A stretch of DNA of 64,000 bases, from positions 558,001-622,000 of the forward strand of contig JACKBL010000003.1 in the NCBI GenBank assembly GCA_020634515.1. Direction: 5' to 3'. The notes under the pieces are model-generated. The model ran no database searches and was not told the origin of the DNA. It saw nothing but the letters and a program-made list of their open reading frames with translations. A program made the position numbers and the translations under genes. Below are positions 16,505-24,943 of this stretch, piece after piece (position 1 is the first letter of the stretch; every line of letters starts with the position of its first letter). The DNA comes from Ardenticatenales bacterium (lineage in GTDB: Bacteria; Chloroflexota; Anaerolineae; Promineifilales; Promineifilaceae).

Positions 16505-19108
16505 TCACCCCTCATGGTATACCTCACTCATGGGGAACGCCTTGCGAAACGTCAGCGCCCCATCCGCCACATCCACCACAATCCTATCACCATCCGCGAA
16601 CGCGCCTTGGAGAATCGCCAGCGCCAACGGATCCGCCACCAGCCTTTGCAGCGTGCGCTTGATGGGCCGCGCCCCATACGCAGGGTCATACCCCTCATTT
16701 GCCACAAACTGCCGCGCCGCCTCCGTAAAGGCCAGCGACATGCGCCGCTCCGCCAGCAACCCCCGCATCCGCTCCGCCTGAATCTCCACAATTTGCGCCA
16801 GGTCTTCCCGGCTCAGCGGATCAAACGTAATGATCTCGTCCACGCGGTTCAAGAACTCCGGGCGGAACGTCGTCCGCAGCGCCGTCAGCGCCCGCTGTGG
16901 GTCGTAGCTGTCCCCCAACAAGAACTGGCTGCCCACGTTGCTGGTCATGATCACCACCGTATTCTTGAAATTGACCGAGCGACCATGCCCATCCGTAAGG
17001 CGGCCATCGTCCAACACTTGCAGCAGCGTGTTGAACACATCCGCGTGCGCTTTCTCGATTTCGTCAAACAGCACAACGGAATACGGACGGCGGCGCACCG
17101 CTTCCGTCAACTGCCCGCCCTCGTCGTACCCCACATAACCGGGGGGCGCGCCAATCAGGCGGCTAACCGTGTGCCGCTCCTGGTACTCGCTCATATCAAT
17201 GCGCACCATCGCAGCCTCGTCATCAAACAGGAATTCCGCCAGCGCCCGCGCCAGTTCCGTCTTGCCCACGCCCGTCGGTCCCAGGAAAATGAAGGAGCCA
17301 ATCGGTCGCTGCCTGTCCTGCAAGCCGGCGCGCGCCCGCCGCACGGCGCTGCTCACGGCGCGGATGGCCTCATCCTGCCCCACGACGCGCCGGTGCAGCC
17401 GCTCTTCCATGTGCAACAGCTTCTCCACCTCCCCTTCCAACAGCTTGCTCACGGGGATACCCGTCCAATGGGAAACAATATCGGCGATATCCTCCGCGTC
17501 TACCTCCTCTTTCAGCAGCGCGCCGCCATGCTGCAATTGCGCCAGCCGCTGCTCCTGCTTCGTCAACTGTTGCTCCAGTTCCACCAACGTGCCATAGCGC
17601 AAGCGGGCCGCCGCCGCCAGGTCCATCTCCCGCTCCGCCTGCTCAATCTGCGTGCGCGTCTCGTCCATCCTGGCCTTTGTGGCTCGCACTTCCTGGATGG
17701 CCGTCTTCTCCGTTTCCCACTGCGCCCGCAGCGCATTACCCCGCTCCTGCAATTCCGCGATTTCCGCCTCAATCACGCCCAGGCGATCCTTTGACGCCTT
17801 ATCCCGCTCCTTCCGCAGCGATTCTCGCTCAATCTCCAATTGCAAAATCTGCCGATCCACCCGATCCAGTTCCGCCGGTTTGGACTCAATCGCCATCTTC
17901 AGACGGCTGGCCGCTTCGTCAATCAAGTCAATCGCCTTGTCGGGAAGCTGGCGGTCCGTAATGTAACGTTGGGAGAGGGTCGCGGCGGCAATGACGGCCC
18001 CATCCTGGATGCGCACGCCATGATGCACCTCGTACCGCTCCTTCAGGCCGCGCAAAATGGAGATGGTATCTTCCACGGATGGCTCGTCCACGAAAACGGG
18101 CTGAAAGCGTCGCTCCAGGGCGGCGTCCTTCTCAATGTATTTGCGGTATTCGTCCAGCGTGGTGGCGCCGATGGTGTGCAGTTCGCCGCGGGCCAGCATC
18201 GGCTTGAGCATGTTGCTGGCGTCCATGCTCCCCTCCGCCGCGCCCGCGCCCACCATCGTGTGCAGTTCGTCAATGAACAAAATAATGCGCCCTTCGCTGT
18301 CCGTGATCTCTTGCAGCACCGCCTTCAGCCGTTCCTCAAATTCGCCGCGATATTTGGCCCCGGCAACGAGGCTGGCGAGATCGAGACCGATCAGGTCTTT
18401 GTGCTTCATGCTTTCCGGCACGTCTCCGTTGGCGATGCGCTGCGCCAATCCCTCGACGATGGCCGTCTTGCCCACGCCGGCCTCGCCAATGAGGACGGGG
18501 TTGTTTTTGGTGCGGCGGCTGAGGACCTGGCTAACGCGGCGGATTTCCTCGTCGCGGCCAATGACGGGGTCCAGTTTGCCCAGGCGCGCCATTTTGGTGA
18601 GGTCGCGGCCATATTTGGCGAGGGCGTCGTAGGTGCTTTCCGGGTCCTGGCTGGTGACGCGCTGGCCGCCGCGAATGGTGGAAAGGGCCTGGAGAACGTT
18701 GTCGGGGGTGATGCCGGCATTCGTCAGCAAAACCAACGACCGCACCTGCTCCGCCGCCCGCGTCAGCGCCAGAAAGAGATGCTCCGTGCTGACGTACTCA
18801 TCCTTCAACTGCGCGGCAACAGCCTCCGCTTCACGGACAATCTCCGATACCTCCCGCGACAGCGTCACCTGCGCGGTAGCACCAAACGCTCGCGGCAGCC
18901 GCGCCAGGGCTTGCGCCACCTCCGTCGCCAACTGGCGCGCATTCACGCCAATGCGGTTCACAATCTGGGGCACAACGCCATCTTCCTGCCCCAACAAAGC
19001 CGCCAGCAGGTGTAGCGGCTCAATCTGGCTGTGGTTGTTGGTCTTCGCCAGATTTTGCGCTTCTAAAATCGCCTCTTGCGCCCGATGCGTGTACTTGTTC
19101 AGATTCAT
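16505..19108 (-). CDS. clpB: ATP-dependent disaggregase ClpB
   Basis: 867 residues, normal for ClpB. The N-terminal Clp-N repeats span ~1-145. The first AAA+ module has Walker A GEAGVGKTAIVEG, Walker B-type ILFIDELHTMVGAG and arginine-finger context. The long M-domain coiled coil (~400-520, rich in Glu/Arg/Gln) distinguishes ClpB from ClpA and ClpC. The second AAA+ module has GPTGVGKTELARALAE and VVLFDEIEKAH, and a C-terminal D2-small domain ends the chain. It dissolves protein aggregates with DnaK. AAGGA lies ~8 bp before the ATG. I saw no CIRCE or HAIR operator upstream. It is probably transcribed alone. Confidence 0.97.
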   Translation of the reverse strand: MNLNKYTHRAQEAILEAQNLAKTNNHSQIEPLHLLAALLGQEDGVVPQIVNRIGVNARQLATEVAQALARLPRAFGATAQVTLSREVSEIVREAEAVAAQLKDEYVSTEHLFLALTRAAEQVRSLVLLTNAGITPDNVLQALSTIRGGQRVTSQDPESTYDALAKYGRDLTKMARLGKLDPVIGRDEEIRRVSQVLSRRTKNNPVLIGEAGVGKTAIVEGLAQRIANGDVPESMKHKDLIGLDLASLVAGAKYRGEFEERLKAVLQEITDSEGRIILFIDELHTMVGAGAAEGSMDASNMLKPMLARGELHTIGATTLDEYRKYIEKDAALERRFQPVFVDEPSVEDTISILRGLKERYEVHHGVRIQDGAVIAAATLSQRYITDRQLPDKAIDLIDEAASRLKMAIESKPAELDRVDRQILQLEIERESLRKERDKASKDRLGVIEAEIAELQERGNALRAQWETEKTAIQEVRATKARMDETRTQIEQAEREMDLAAAARLRYGTLVELEQQLTKQEQRLAQLQHGGALLKEEVDAEDIADIVSHWTGIPVSKLLEGEVEKLLHMEERLHRRVVGQDEAIRAVSSAVRRARAGLQDRQRPIGSFIFLGPTGVGKTELARALAEFLFDDEAAMVRIDMSEYQERHTVSRLIGAPPGYVGYDEGGQLTEAVRRRPYSVVLFDEIEKAHADVFNTLLQVLDDGRLTDGHGRSVNFKNTVVIMTSNVGSQFLLGDSYDPQRALTALRTTFRPEFLNRVDEIITFDPLSREDLAQIVEIQAERMRGLLAERRMSLAFTEAARQFVANEGYDPAYGARPIKRTLQRLVADPLALAILQGAFADGDRIVVDVADGALTFRKAFPMSEVYHEG

Positions 19109-19252
19109 TTTTCGTATTCCTTACGGTGGGATGGAAGCCGGGCATCAAAAAACACACGCCCCGCCATACAACAAATATGGTACGAGGCGTGCGTCAGAAT
19201 CGTGTTGGCGGGACGCAAGAAAGGCGTTAATGTGGGGGAGAAGGGTGTTCGT

Positions 19253-20290
19253 TTATCGCGCCAGCAGGTCGCGGGAAAGAGAACGCAAGACGGCGTCGGC
19301 CAGTTGGCGCACGCGCGCGTAGTCGGTAAGGCTGATGATGGCGGCGGGGGCGTGTAGATAACGACCAGGAACAGCAAGGGTCGCTGCCGGCATTCCTCCA
19401 CCCGCGCGCTGAATCATTCCCGTATTCGTCCCCCCGCCACCCGGCTGCCGAATCTGGAAGGGAATCCCCTGCGCATCCGCCGTGCGCATAATGTGGCTCA
19501 CCAGGCGCGGGTCCTGAATCGTGCGGCTGTCCATCACATACACACTCGGCCCCCGCCCCAACGCCACATTCGGACTCACGTCATTCTCATTCGGCAGGTC
19601 ATACGCGGGCGTGCATTCCAACACCAGGGCCACATCCGGCGCAACCGCGAAACTCGCCACCCGCGCCCCGGCCATGCCCACCTCCTCCTGCACCGTAAAA
19701 GCGGCATACAGGTCGAAGGGATAACGGGAACCGCGCAGCAGTTCCACCAGAATGGCGCAGCCCGCGCGATTGTCTAGCGCCTTGCCCACGGCCAGTTCGC
19801 CCCACTCCTGGTAAGGCGTGAGAAACGTGGCCCGGTCGCCCGGCTTCATTTTCCCCTGCCCCTCATCCTTGCTGCCGGCCCCAATGTCAATGCGCATACT
19901 GTCCGCCTTGACCACGGAGGCGCGTTCACCGACCGTTTGCAGCAAGTGGACGGGACGCGCGCCAATGACGCCCGTCAGTTTCTTCGGCCCCACCTGCACC
20001 ACTTTGCCCAGCAGGATGCGATCATCCAGGCCGCCGATCTTCTCGAATTTGGCCGTGCCGGCACTATCCACATCCGTAATCATCAAGCCCACTTCATCCA
20101 TGTGCGCATCCACCAGCACCCGCATGTCGGAAGAGCCGTCACCCTTCTTCAGCGCCAGCAGATTACCCACGGCATCCACCCGTATCTCATCGACGTGATC
20201 CGTGATCAGGTCGCGGATCAGCAGGCGCACATCCTGCTCCGCGCCGGAGACGCCAACAGCCTCACTCAATTGTTGTAGCAGTTCGTTCAT
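19253..20290 (-). CDS. M42 family metallo-aminopeptidase (paralogue 1)
   Basis: 345 residues from the ATG at 20290; a longer reading frame reaches 20404 but would overlap the preceding gene and lacks family sequence. Metal-binding and catalytic segments of the M42 (FrvX/TET) family are visible: VLVDAHMDEVGLM (His, Asp), KALDNRAGC (bridging Asp), FTVQEEVGMAGAR (Glu pair), VLECTPAYDLP, and a late YLHAPAAIISLTDY His. These enzymes form large cytoplasmic shells that trim peptides. A second, clearly different M42 protein is encoded at 24944-26050. A hairpin at 20314-20338 separates it from the upstream gene. Confidence 0.92.
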   Translation of the reverse strand: MNELLQQLSEAVGVSGAEQDVRLLIRDLITDHVDEIRVDAVGNLLALKKGDGSSDMRVLVDAHMDEVGLMITDVDSAGTAKFEKIGGLDDRILLGKVVQVGPKKLTGVIGARPVHLLQTVGERASVVKADSMRIDIGAGSKDEGQGKMKPGDRATFLTPYQEWGELAVGKALDNRAGCAILVELLRGSRYPFDLYAAFTVQEEVGMAGARVASFAVAPDVALVLECTPAYDLPNENDVSPNVALGRGPSVYVMDSRTIQDPRLVSHIMRTADAQGIPFQIRQPGGGGTNTGMIQRAGGGMPAATLAVPGRYLHAPAAIISLTDYARVRQLADAVLRSLSRDLLAR

Positions 20291-20313
20291 AGGTTCTCGC
20301 TGTGTCACTGAGA

Positions 20314-20338
20314 TGGGGCGCACTTTGGGCGCGCCCCA
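20314..20338 (-). terminator. Hairpin between beta-gamma-crystallin gene and M42 gene
   Basis: TGGGGCGC (20314-20321) pairs with GCGCCCCA (20331-20338), 8 bp directly after the stop codon of the minus-strand gene 20346-21344. There is no T-run, so it may only attenuate or protect the transcript. Confidence 0.45.
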
Positions 20339-20345
20339 CCGGGTA

Positions 20346-21344
20346 TCATGGGGTGGGCGCACTCCCCGGCAGCACCTGTAGCGAACTGGCCTGGTTGCTG
20401 CCAATGGGATTATTGCTCAAGTCTGGGTCATCATTGGTGAATGTTTCACAGACGCCGCCGAAGTTGTTGTCACGGCACACCACCGCGCGCACGCCCAGGC
20501 CCACGCGCACGGAGGAGACGGAATTGTCCGGCAAACCGATCTGCAGCGCATTGCTGTAGAAGCCGATGCCGCGCTTCACGCATTCACCGCCGTAATTTGC
20601 CTCCGTATACAATGCTACCTGAAACAGGCCCGGATAGCACTGGTAATTGGTGGGATAGCGCACGCGAATGGAGGACGTGTTGTTATTGCCAATCGGGTTA
20701 TTGCTCAAAATAGGATCGTTACGGTTGAACGTTTCGCAGATACCGGTGAATTCAAAGCCACGGCAGAGAACGGCTTCCACGCCCGCGCCCACCTGGATGG
20801 AGGAAATGGTGTTGGGCGGTATGCCAATCAGCAGCGTGTTGGGGTAATCCCCGATTTCCAGCGTCACGCACTGGCCGTCGTAGAAAAGGTTGACGAAAAC
20901 GGCCACCTGGTAAGCGCCGGCGCTGCAATTGCCCGTGCCCAATGTCTGTACACGGGCGGAGGAGGCGGTGTCGCTGCCGACAGGGTTGTTGGAGAGGTCG
21001 TTGTCGCTAACGGTGAAGGTCTCGCAGACGCCGCCGAGGAACGGATTGGTGCAGAGGACGACCTGCGTATCGCCGCCCACCAGCACGGAGGAGACGCTAT
21101 TGTCAGCGAGGCCAATCTGGTCGGCGGAAAGATACGTGCCCAGGTCCAGGGTAACGCAGTCACCGCCGAAGAATGTGCCCGTGAAGAGGGCGATCTGGTG
21201 CGGACCAGGCGTGCAAATGCCTTGCGGCGGTTGGGAAGCTGGGTTGTCGTTGGCCGCCACGGTCTGGGCATGCGCGGCAAAAAGGCACATAACCATGAGC
21301 AACATGAGGGGTATTGCGCGGGTACGGGGACTAGAGGGGGTCAT
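20346..21344 (-). CDS. Secreted protein with three beta-gamma-crystallin domains
   Basis: 332 residues. The start at 21344 has AAGGAG at good distance; a signal peptide follows (hydrophobic LMLLMVMCLFAAHAQTVAA). Three repeats of about 90 residues follow, beginning near CTPGPHQIALFT, CSAGAYQVAVFV and CYPGLFQVALYT. Each has two Greek-key motifs with the calcium-binding signature (N/D)(N/D)xxSS, seen as DNSVSS, PNTISS, SDTASS and NNNTSS, plus four conserved cysteines. Such domains bind Ca2+ and occur in stress-protective and protease-inhibitor (I36-like) proteins. The high similarity among repeats suggests recent duplication. Function is unproven. Confidence 0.85.
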   Translation of the reverse strand: MTPSSPRTRAIPLMLLMVMCLFAAHAQTVAANDNPASQPPQGICTPGPHQIALFTGTFFGGDCVTLDLGTYLSADQIGLADNSVSSVLVGGDTQVVLCTNPFLGGVCETFTVSDNDLSNNPVGSDTASSARVQTLGTGNCSAGAYQVAVFVNLFYDGQCVTLEIGDYPNTLLIGIPPNTISSIQVGAGVEAVLCRGFEFTGICETFNRNDPILSNNPIGNNNTSSIRVRYPTNYQCYPGLFQVALYTEANYGGECVKRGIGFYSNALQIGLPDNSVSSVRVGLGVRAVVCRDNNFGGVCETFTNDDPDLSNNPIGSNQASSLQVLPGSAPTP

Positions 21345-21491
21345 CACGTTCTCCTTTGCCTGCCGAGAGCCAACCCGGAACCAGGTCACCGAAACGTCGT
21401 CGCCAGGGCTGCCCCACCGCCGCGCCCACCGGAGGTTGGGCTTGCCTTTACTCTACCAGAAAATGGAGGAGGGGATCAACCGATTTCGCGC

Positions 21492-22538
21492 TCAAATCTG
21501 GGCGAGAAAGGCGTTTTTCTCCACGGTGGGCAGCATGGTATCCGCGCGGCAAGCGATGGCAATGGTTCCGTTGGGCGAGAAATTGAATTGGGCGGACAAC
21601 AGCGCCTGTTTTCGATCCGCGTCCCCTTCCGATGAGAGGAATATCTGCTCACAATAGCTGGCGATATCCTCGATGATCCGGTCGTAACGATAATAGGCCA
21701 GCGCGGCGGCGTCAACGGGTGTTGACCCGTATCCCTGATAGAACAACGACGCTTCTTCCTGTAAAGTGTGCCCTCTGCCGCCCAAACCACTGCCCACAAA
21801 CATCAAGTCCCGCTCTTTGGGTGCGAAGATGAGCGTATCCCAATCGACGATGTAAAGTGCGCCGTGGGCATCAATCAAGATATTCCAGGCGTGCAGGTCC
21901 GCGTGACAGAGGACGAATTCCGTGGGATGGGTTTGGAGCGCGCGCGCCAGCCGCTCCGCCCGCGCCACCAACATGGTGAGGAGGTCGCGCCGACTGCGTA
22001 GGAAGGCGGCCAGTTCCCGCGCCACGGAATCGAGATAGGTCTCGCCATTCAGGTGCACCAGGAATTGGGTGAGGGATGCGCGCCACTGTGGGGAGAATGT
22101 TTCTCGCGGTATGTCACGGGTAATGGTTGCGGGGATGGGGGTCGTATGCAGTTGTTTCAATGCCGCGCCCCACTCCATGCGCTGCCGATCCGCCAGGGGT
22201 TGGGCAAAGCCGTCGCGTCCTTCGATGAAGGGGTAAAGGACCACGACGTAGGGAGGCAGGTCCGCCCAGAGTTTTCCGCTCCGCGTGGGCAGCGGGGGGA
22301 TCACTTGTTTCAGACCCAGGTCGGCGAGGTGTCTGGGCACGGCAACGGAAGCCTCGTACAGAGCGCCCTGTCTTAATTTGACGAAGTAGGGGGGGAGAAT
22401 GCCGGCATCCGCGCGATACACCGCCGTCCGCAAATCCGCCCCCAGAGGCAAGAAACGCAGATCATCGACCGGCAGGCCATATTCTTCTTGCAGACAAGCA
22501 ACAATTCTCTCATCGGCCAGCGCGGGTTTTTCCAGCAT
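21492..22538 (-). CDS. Aminoglycoside/spectinomycin phosphotransferase-like kinase (APH(9)-like)
   Basis: 348 residues from the ATG at 22538; a longer frame to 22676 reads through the neighbouring gene remnant. The kinase loop FVLCHADLHAWNILID (catalytic Asp, metal Asn) and IVDWDTLIFAPKERDLMFVG are present. The DWD-tLIFAPKERDLMF form is the one I associate with spectinomycin phosphotransferase APH(9) rather than with APH(3') enzymes. Whether it confers resistance or phosphorylates a metabolite is not knowable here. Its start overlaps the 3' end of a truncated nucleotidyltransferase remnant by 29 bp, so the pair probably once formed a translationally coupled unit. Confidence 0.8.
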   Translation of the reverse strand: MLEKPALADERIVACLQEEYGLPVDDLRFLPLGADLRTAVYRADAGILPPYFVKLRQGALYEASVAVPRHLADLGLKQVIPPLPTRSGKLWADLPPYVVVLYPFIEGRDGFAQPLADRQRMEWGAALKQLHTTPIPATITRDIPRETFSPQWRASLTQFLVHLNGETYLDSVARELAAFLRSRRDLLTMLVARAERLARALQTHPTEFVLCHADLHAWNILIDAHGALYIVDWDTLIFAPKERDLMFVGSGLGGRGHTLQEEASLFYQGYGSTPVDAAALAYYRYDRIIEDIASYCEQIFLSSEGDADRKQALLSAQFNFSPNGTIAIACRADTMLPTVEKNAFLAQI

Positions 22539-22866
22539 GTGCCGCCTCAGCCTCCGGGTCAGCGTGAATTGAGCCAGGTTTCGCGGTAATCCATGCCAGA
22601 TAATGGCCCATCGCCTCACGCAGCGGCGCCGACTGGCTGTCGCCACGGGCGCGCTCCATGCGGGATGCCGTTTCAAAGAAGCAGTCGGTAGCCGCGTGCA
22701 GCGCGCGCCATAACTCTCCTGGTTCCAACCGTTGCGGGAACGTTTGCGCCAGCGCCGCCAGCCTATCCGACGGCAACCGGTCTACTTCGCGGAAGTGGGA
22801 GAAGTTCAGGCCACCATGCGCGGCTTCCAGCTCAATTGTGCGATTGCGGATGTGTTCCAGTTCCGG
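22510..22866 (-). pseudogene. 3' remnant of an aminoglycoside nucleotidyltransferase-like gene, 5' end lost at a repeat array
   Basis: The frame is open for 119 codons, ending at 22510. It reads ELEHIRNRTIELEAAHGG, FSHFREVDRLPSDRLAAL and ELWRALHAATDCFF, the pattern of the C-terminal helical domain of nucleotidyltransferases related to aminoglycoside adenylyltransferases. The frame begins with a TAG codon that belongs to the first unit of the 35-bp tandem repeat at 22861. The N-terminal catalytic domain (GSxxxG...D) is absent. So the gene was truncated where the repeat now stands; a TTG at 22776 could still start a short product. Confidence 0.65.
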
Positions 22867-23000
22867 CTAAAGCCTCCACTCCCCGCGAGTTCTTGTTCCG
22901 GCTAAAGCCTCCACTCCCCGCGAGTTCTTATTCCGGCTAAAGCCTCCACCCCCCGCGAGTTCTTGTTCCGGCTAAAGCCTCCACTCCCCGCGAGTTCTTG
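22861..23000. repeat. Repeat family C, copy 3: 4 x 35-bp tandem array
   Basis: Four units at 22861, 22896, 22931 and 22966, each starting TTCCGGCTAAAGCCTCCA and containing CCCCGCGAGTTCTT. Units differ at only two positions. They abut without spacers. The array lies exactly at the broken 5' end of the nucleotidyltransferase remnant. The same right-arm sequence appears once at 28015-28045. Confidence 0.92.
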
Positions 23001-23023
23001 AAGAACCACGGCTTTTTCCTCTG

Positions 23024-24580
23024 CTACCGGTTGCTCTCGGCTGCGTTCGGAATGAAGGTGACATCAAAGCTGCCGTAGGCCAGGTGCGTCAGGGGATCGT
23101 CCACGCCAAAGGGACCGATAACGGTTTCCAGATTGTAGACGCCTGCCGGCATCCAGGCGGGCAAGGGCAGGGAAAGGGTCGGATTGATATTCAAACCTGC
23201 CGGCAGCGTCACCCCCTGCGCCAGCGGAATGGGAAAAGGCGAAGCGGCGGGGATGGCGGGGCTGGCGAGGTAGAGCCACAGGTCCCCCTGCTGCGTCTCC
23301 CCGCTGACGTTCTGGATGTTTAGCGTCCAGGTGAGGTTGCCGCCGGGCGTGTACGTGTCCGGGTGGTTGACCACATTTACCGTGACTTTGGGCGTCCGCT
23401 CCGGGTCGCTATAGTGCAGGAACTTGCTCATCTGCGCGCTGTTCGGGCCAACCGTCCAGCCCTCGCTCTCATTAAAGAAGAACAGGTCAAACGGATCGGC
23501 GAAGGGGTGGAAATCCATCTCCGCCCAGGTCTCGCCGCCATCCGTGGTGTGATAGAGCAGCGTGCGCGCCGTTGCCTGATTATCCTCGTAGCCGGCCACC
23601 CAGCCCTCGCGGCGATTGAACATGTGGATGGCCTGGATGGCCGCCACATTTTCCTTGCCAAAAAACTGCTGTTCCCAGGTCAGGCCGCCGTCGGTGGTGT
23701 GGAAAATCCAGCCATGCGCCACGCAGCAGCCCGTTTCGTAGTAACCGGTCACCCAGCCTTCGTTCCGGTTGACGAAGTTGATGTCGGTGAGGGTGAAGCC
23801 GGGTTGCTCAAAGATTGTGGTCCAGGTTTGCCCGCCATCGGTGGTGACTTCGGCGACGGCCAGCCATTGGTCCCCGGCGCTGCCGGCATCTGGCGCAAAG
23901 CGTTCGTCGGCAGGCACACCCAGGACGCCTGCGGTGGCCGCCAGCGGCCAGACACCCCCGGCCAGGAAGCCGACATTTTCATCCAGGAAATGCAAATCAG
24001 TCGGCCAGGCATACGTCCCCATGGGGTCCCAATTCCAATTCCATTTTCGTTCCTCCCAGGTCTGGCCCCCGTCCGTGGAGTAGGCAACGCCATAGTAGGT
24101 ATAGAAGAAGGGGGTCCAATCTCCCGTGGCAATGACCACATCTGGCGAAACGACCTGAATCTCCGTCCAGTAGGAGAATAATCCTTTGTTCCAGACGCTT
24201 TCCCAGGTCGTTCCCCGGTCGTCGGTCTTCAGAATCGCATCGTTCATGTTGAAGAACAGCTTGACGCCGGAGCCGGTGGCGAAGGCGGTGTTGCCGTCCT
24301 GCCAGGTTATGTCGGTGAGGGCGAGGTTGGGGGTGGTGTTGAGGACGGATTGCCAGGAAATGCCGGCATCCATCGTACGCAGAATACGTGGTCCAATCAG
24401 GTTCTTCGCGCCGACGCTCAACCCGGTCTGCGGGTCGGCAAACGCAGTCGCCAGCACCAGTTCATTGACTGTGGCTCTCTCCTCCCAGGTGCCGGTTGTA
24501 GGATTGGCGTAGGCCACGCCGCCCGCCAACGCCAACAGAATGAGGCACAACAACAGTTTCGTTCCTCTCTTGCCTATCAT
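23024..24580 (-). CDS. Secreted Ycf48-like / BNR-repeat beta-propeller protein
   Basis: 518 residues from the ATG at 24580, preceded by AAAGGAAG; a longer frame upstream runs through repeat DNA. A signal peptide (LLLCLILLALAGGVAYA) precedes a propeller with repeated Asp-box motifs such as TTDGGQTWTTIF, TTDGGLTWEQQF, TTDGGETWAEM and TDDRGTTWESVW, and NEGWVTGYY/REGWVAGYE strands. This is the photosystem II assembly factor (Ycf48)-like family, common in non-photosynthetic bacteria as secreted proteins. The last ~120 residues form a separate beta-sandwich (NHPDTYTPGGNLTWTLNIQN onward). Function unknown; binding or scaffolding outside the cell is plausible. Confidence 0.85.
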   Translation of the reverse strand: MIGKRGTKLLLCLILLALAGGVAYANPTTGTWEERATVNELVLATAFADPQTGLSVGAKNLIGPRILRTMDAGISWQSVLNTTPNLALTDITWQDGNTAFATGSGVKLFFNMNDAILKTDDRGTTWESVWNKGLFSYWTEIQVVSPDVVIATGDWTPFFYTYYGVAYSTDGGQTWEERKWNWNWDPMGTYAWPTDLHFLDENVGFLAGGVWPLAATAGVLGVPADERFAPDAGSAGDQWLAVAEVTTDGGQTWTTIFEQPGFTLTDINFVNRNEGWVTGYYETGCCVAHGWIFHTTDGGLTWEQQFFGKENVAAIQAIHMFNRREGWVAGYEDNQATARTLLYHTTDGGETWAEMDFHPFADPFDLFFFNESEGWTVGPNSAQMSKFLHYSDPERTPKVTVNVVNHPDTYTPGGNLTWTLNIQNVSGETQQGDLWLYLASPAIPAASPFPIPLAQGVTLPAGLNINPTLSLPLPAWMPAGVYNLETVIGPFGVDDPLTHLAYGSFDVTFIPNAAESNR

Positions 24581-24712
24581 GATACTTCCTTTTACAGTGC
24601 GGGATAGGTTTTCGCAGCGCACCAGACGCACGCCGCGCCGGCACGGTTCCTGGGCGAGGGGTGTGATAGGTGGCTGCGTCCATGCCGGCATGATTGACAC
24701 ACCCCCCCTTAC

Positions 24713-24811
24713 CCAATTGGTCCAATCTCTCGGAGACGAGAATAGATACAAATGATCTTCCCGGAAGCGTCGTCACGGATGATGGCCCTGGGGAGCAGCT
24801 TCCGGGAAGAT
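24713..24811. repeat. Repeat family A solo arm (copy 2) joined to family B copy 1
   Basis: CAATTGGTCCAATCTCTC (from 24713) is the reverse complement of the left part of family A copy 1, including its flank. It is followed at 24755-24768 by ATCTTCCCGGAAGC, pairing perfectly with GCTTCCGGGAAGAT at 24798-24811. The 363-bp gap 24581-24943 otherwise holds nothing recognisable. Confidence 0.85.
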
Positions 24812-24943
24812 GTTATTTCTCAAAGTTCAACAATTATGAACCCGTCTTGGGAAAACTCAAGTCCAAACGACCACTATGTGCGCCACATAGACACGGCTTT
24901 CGGGCGCGGAAGGCAACAACTCAGGCGCAACAGAATAATCGGC

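Noticed and set aside
16290..23000. Tandem arrays at 16290-16406 and 22861-23000 as CRISPR
   Set aside because: Units abut without unique spacers, and no cas gene is present. They are tandem expansions of one repeat arm.
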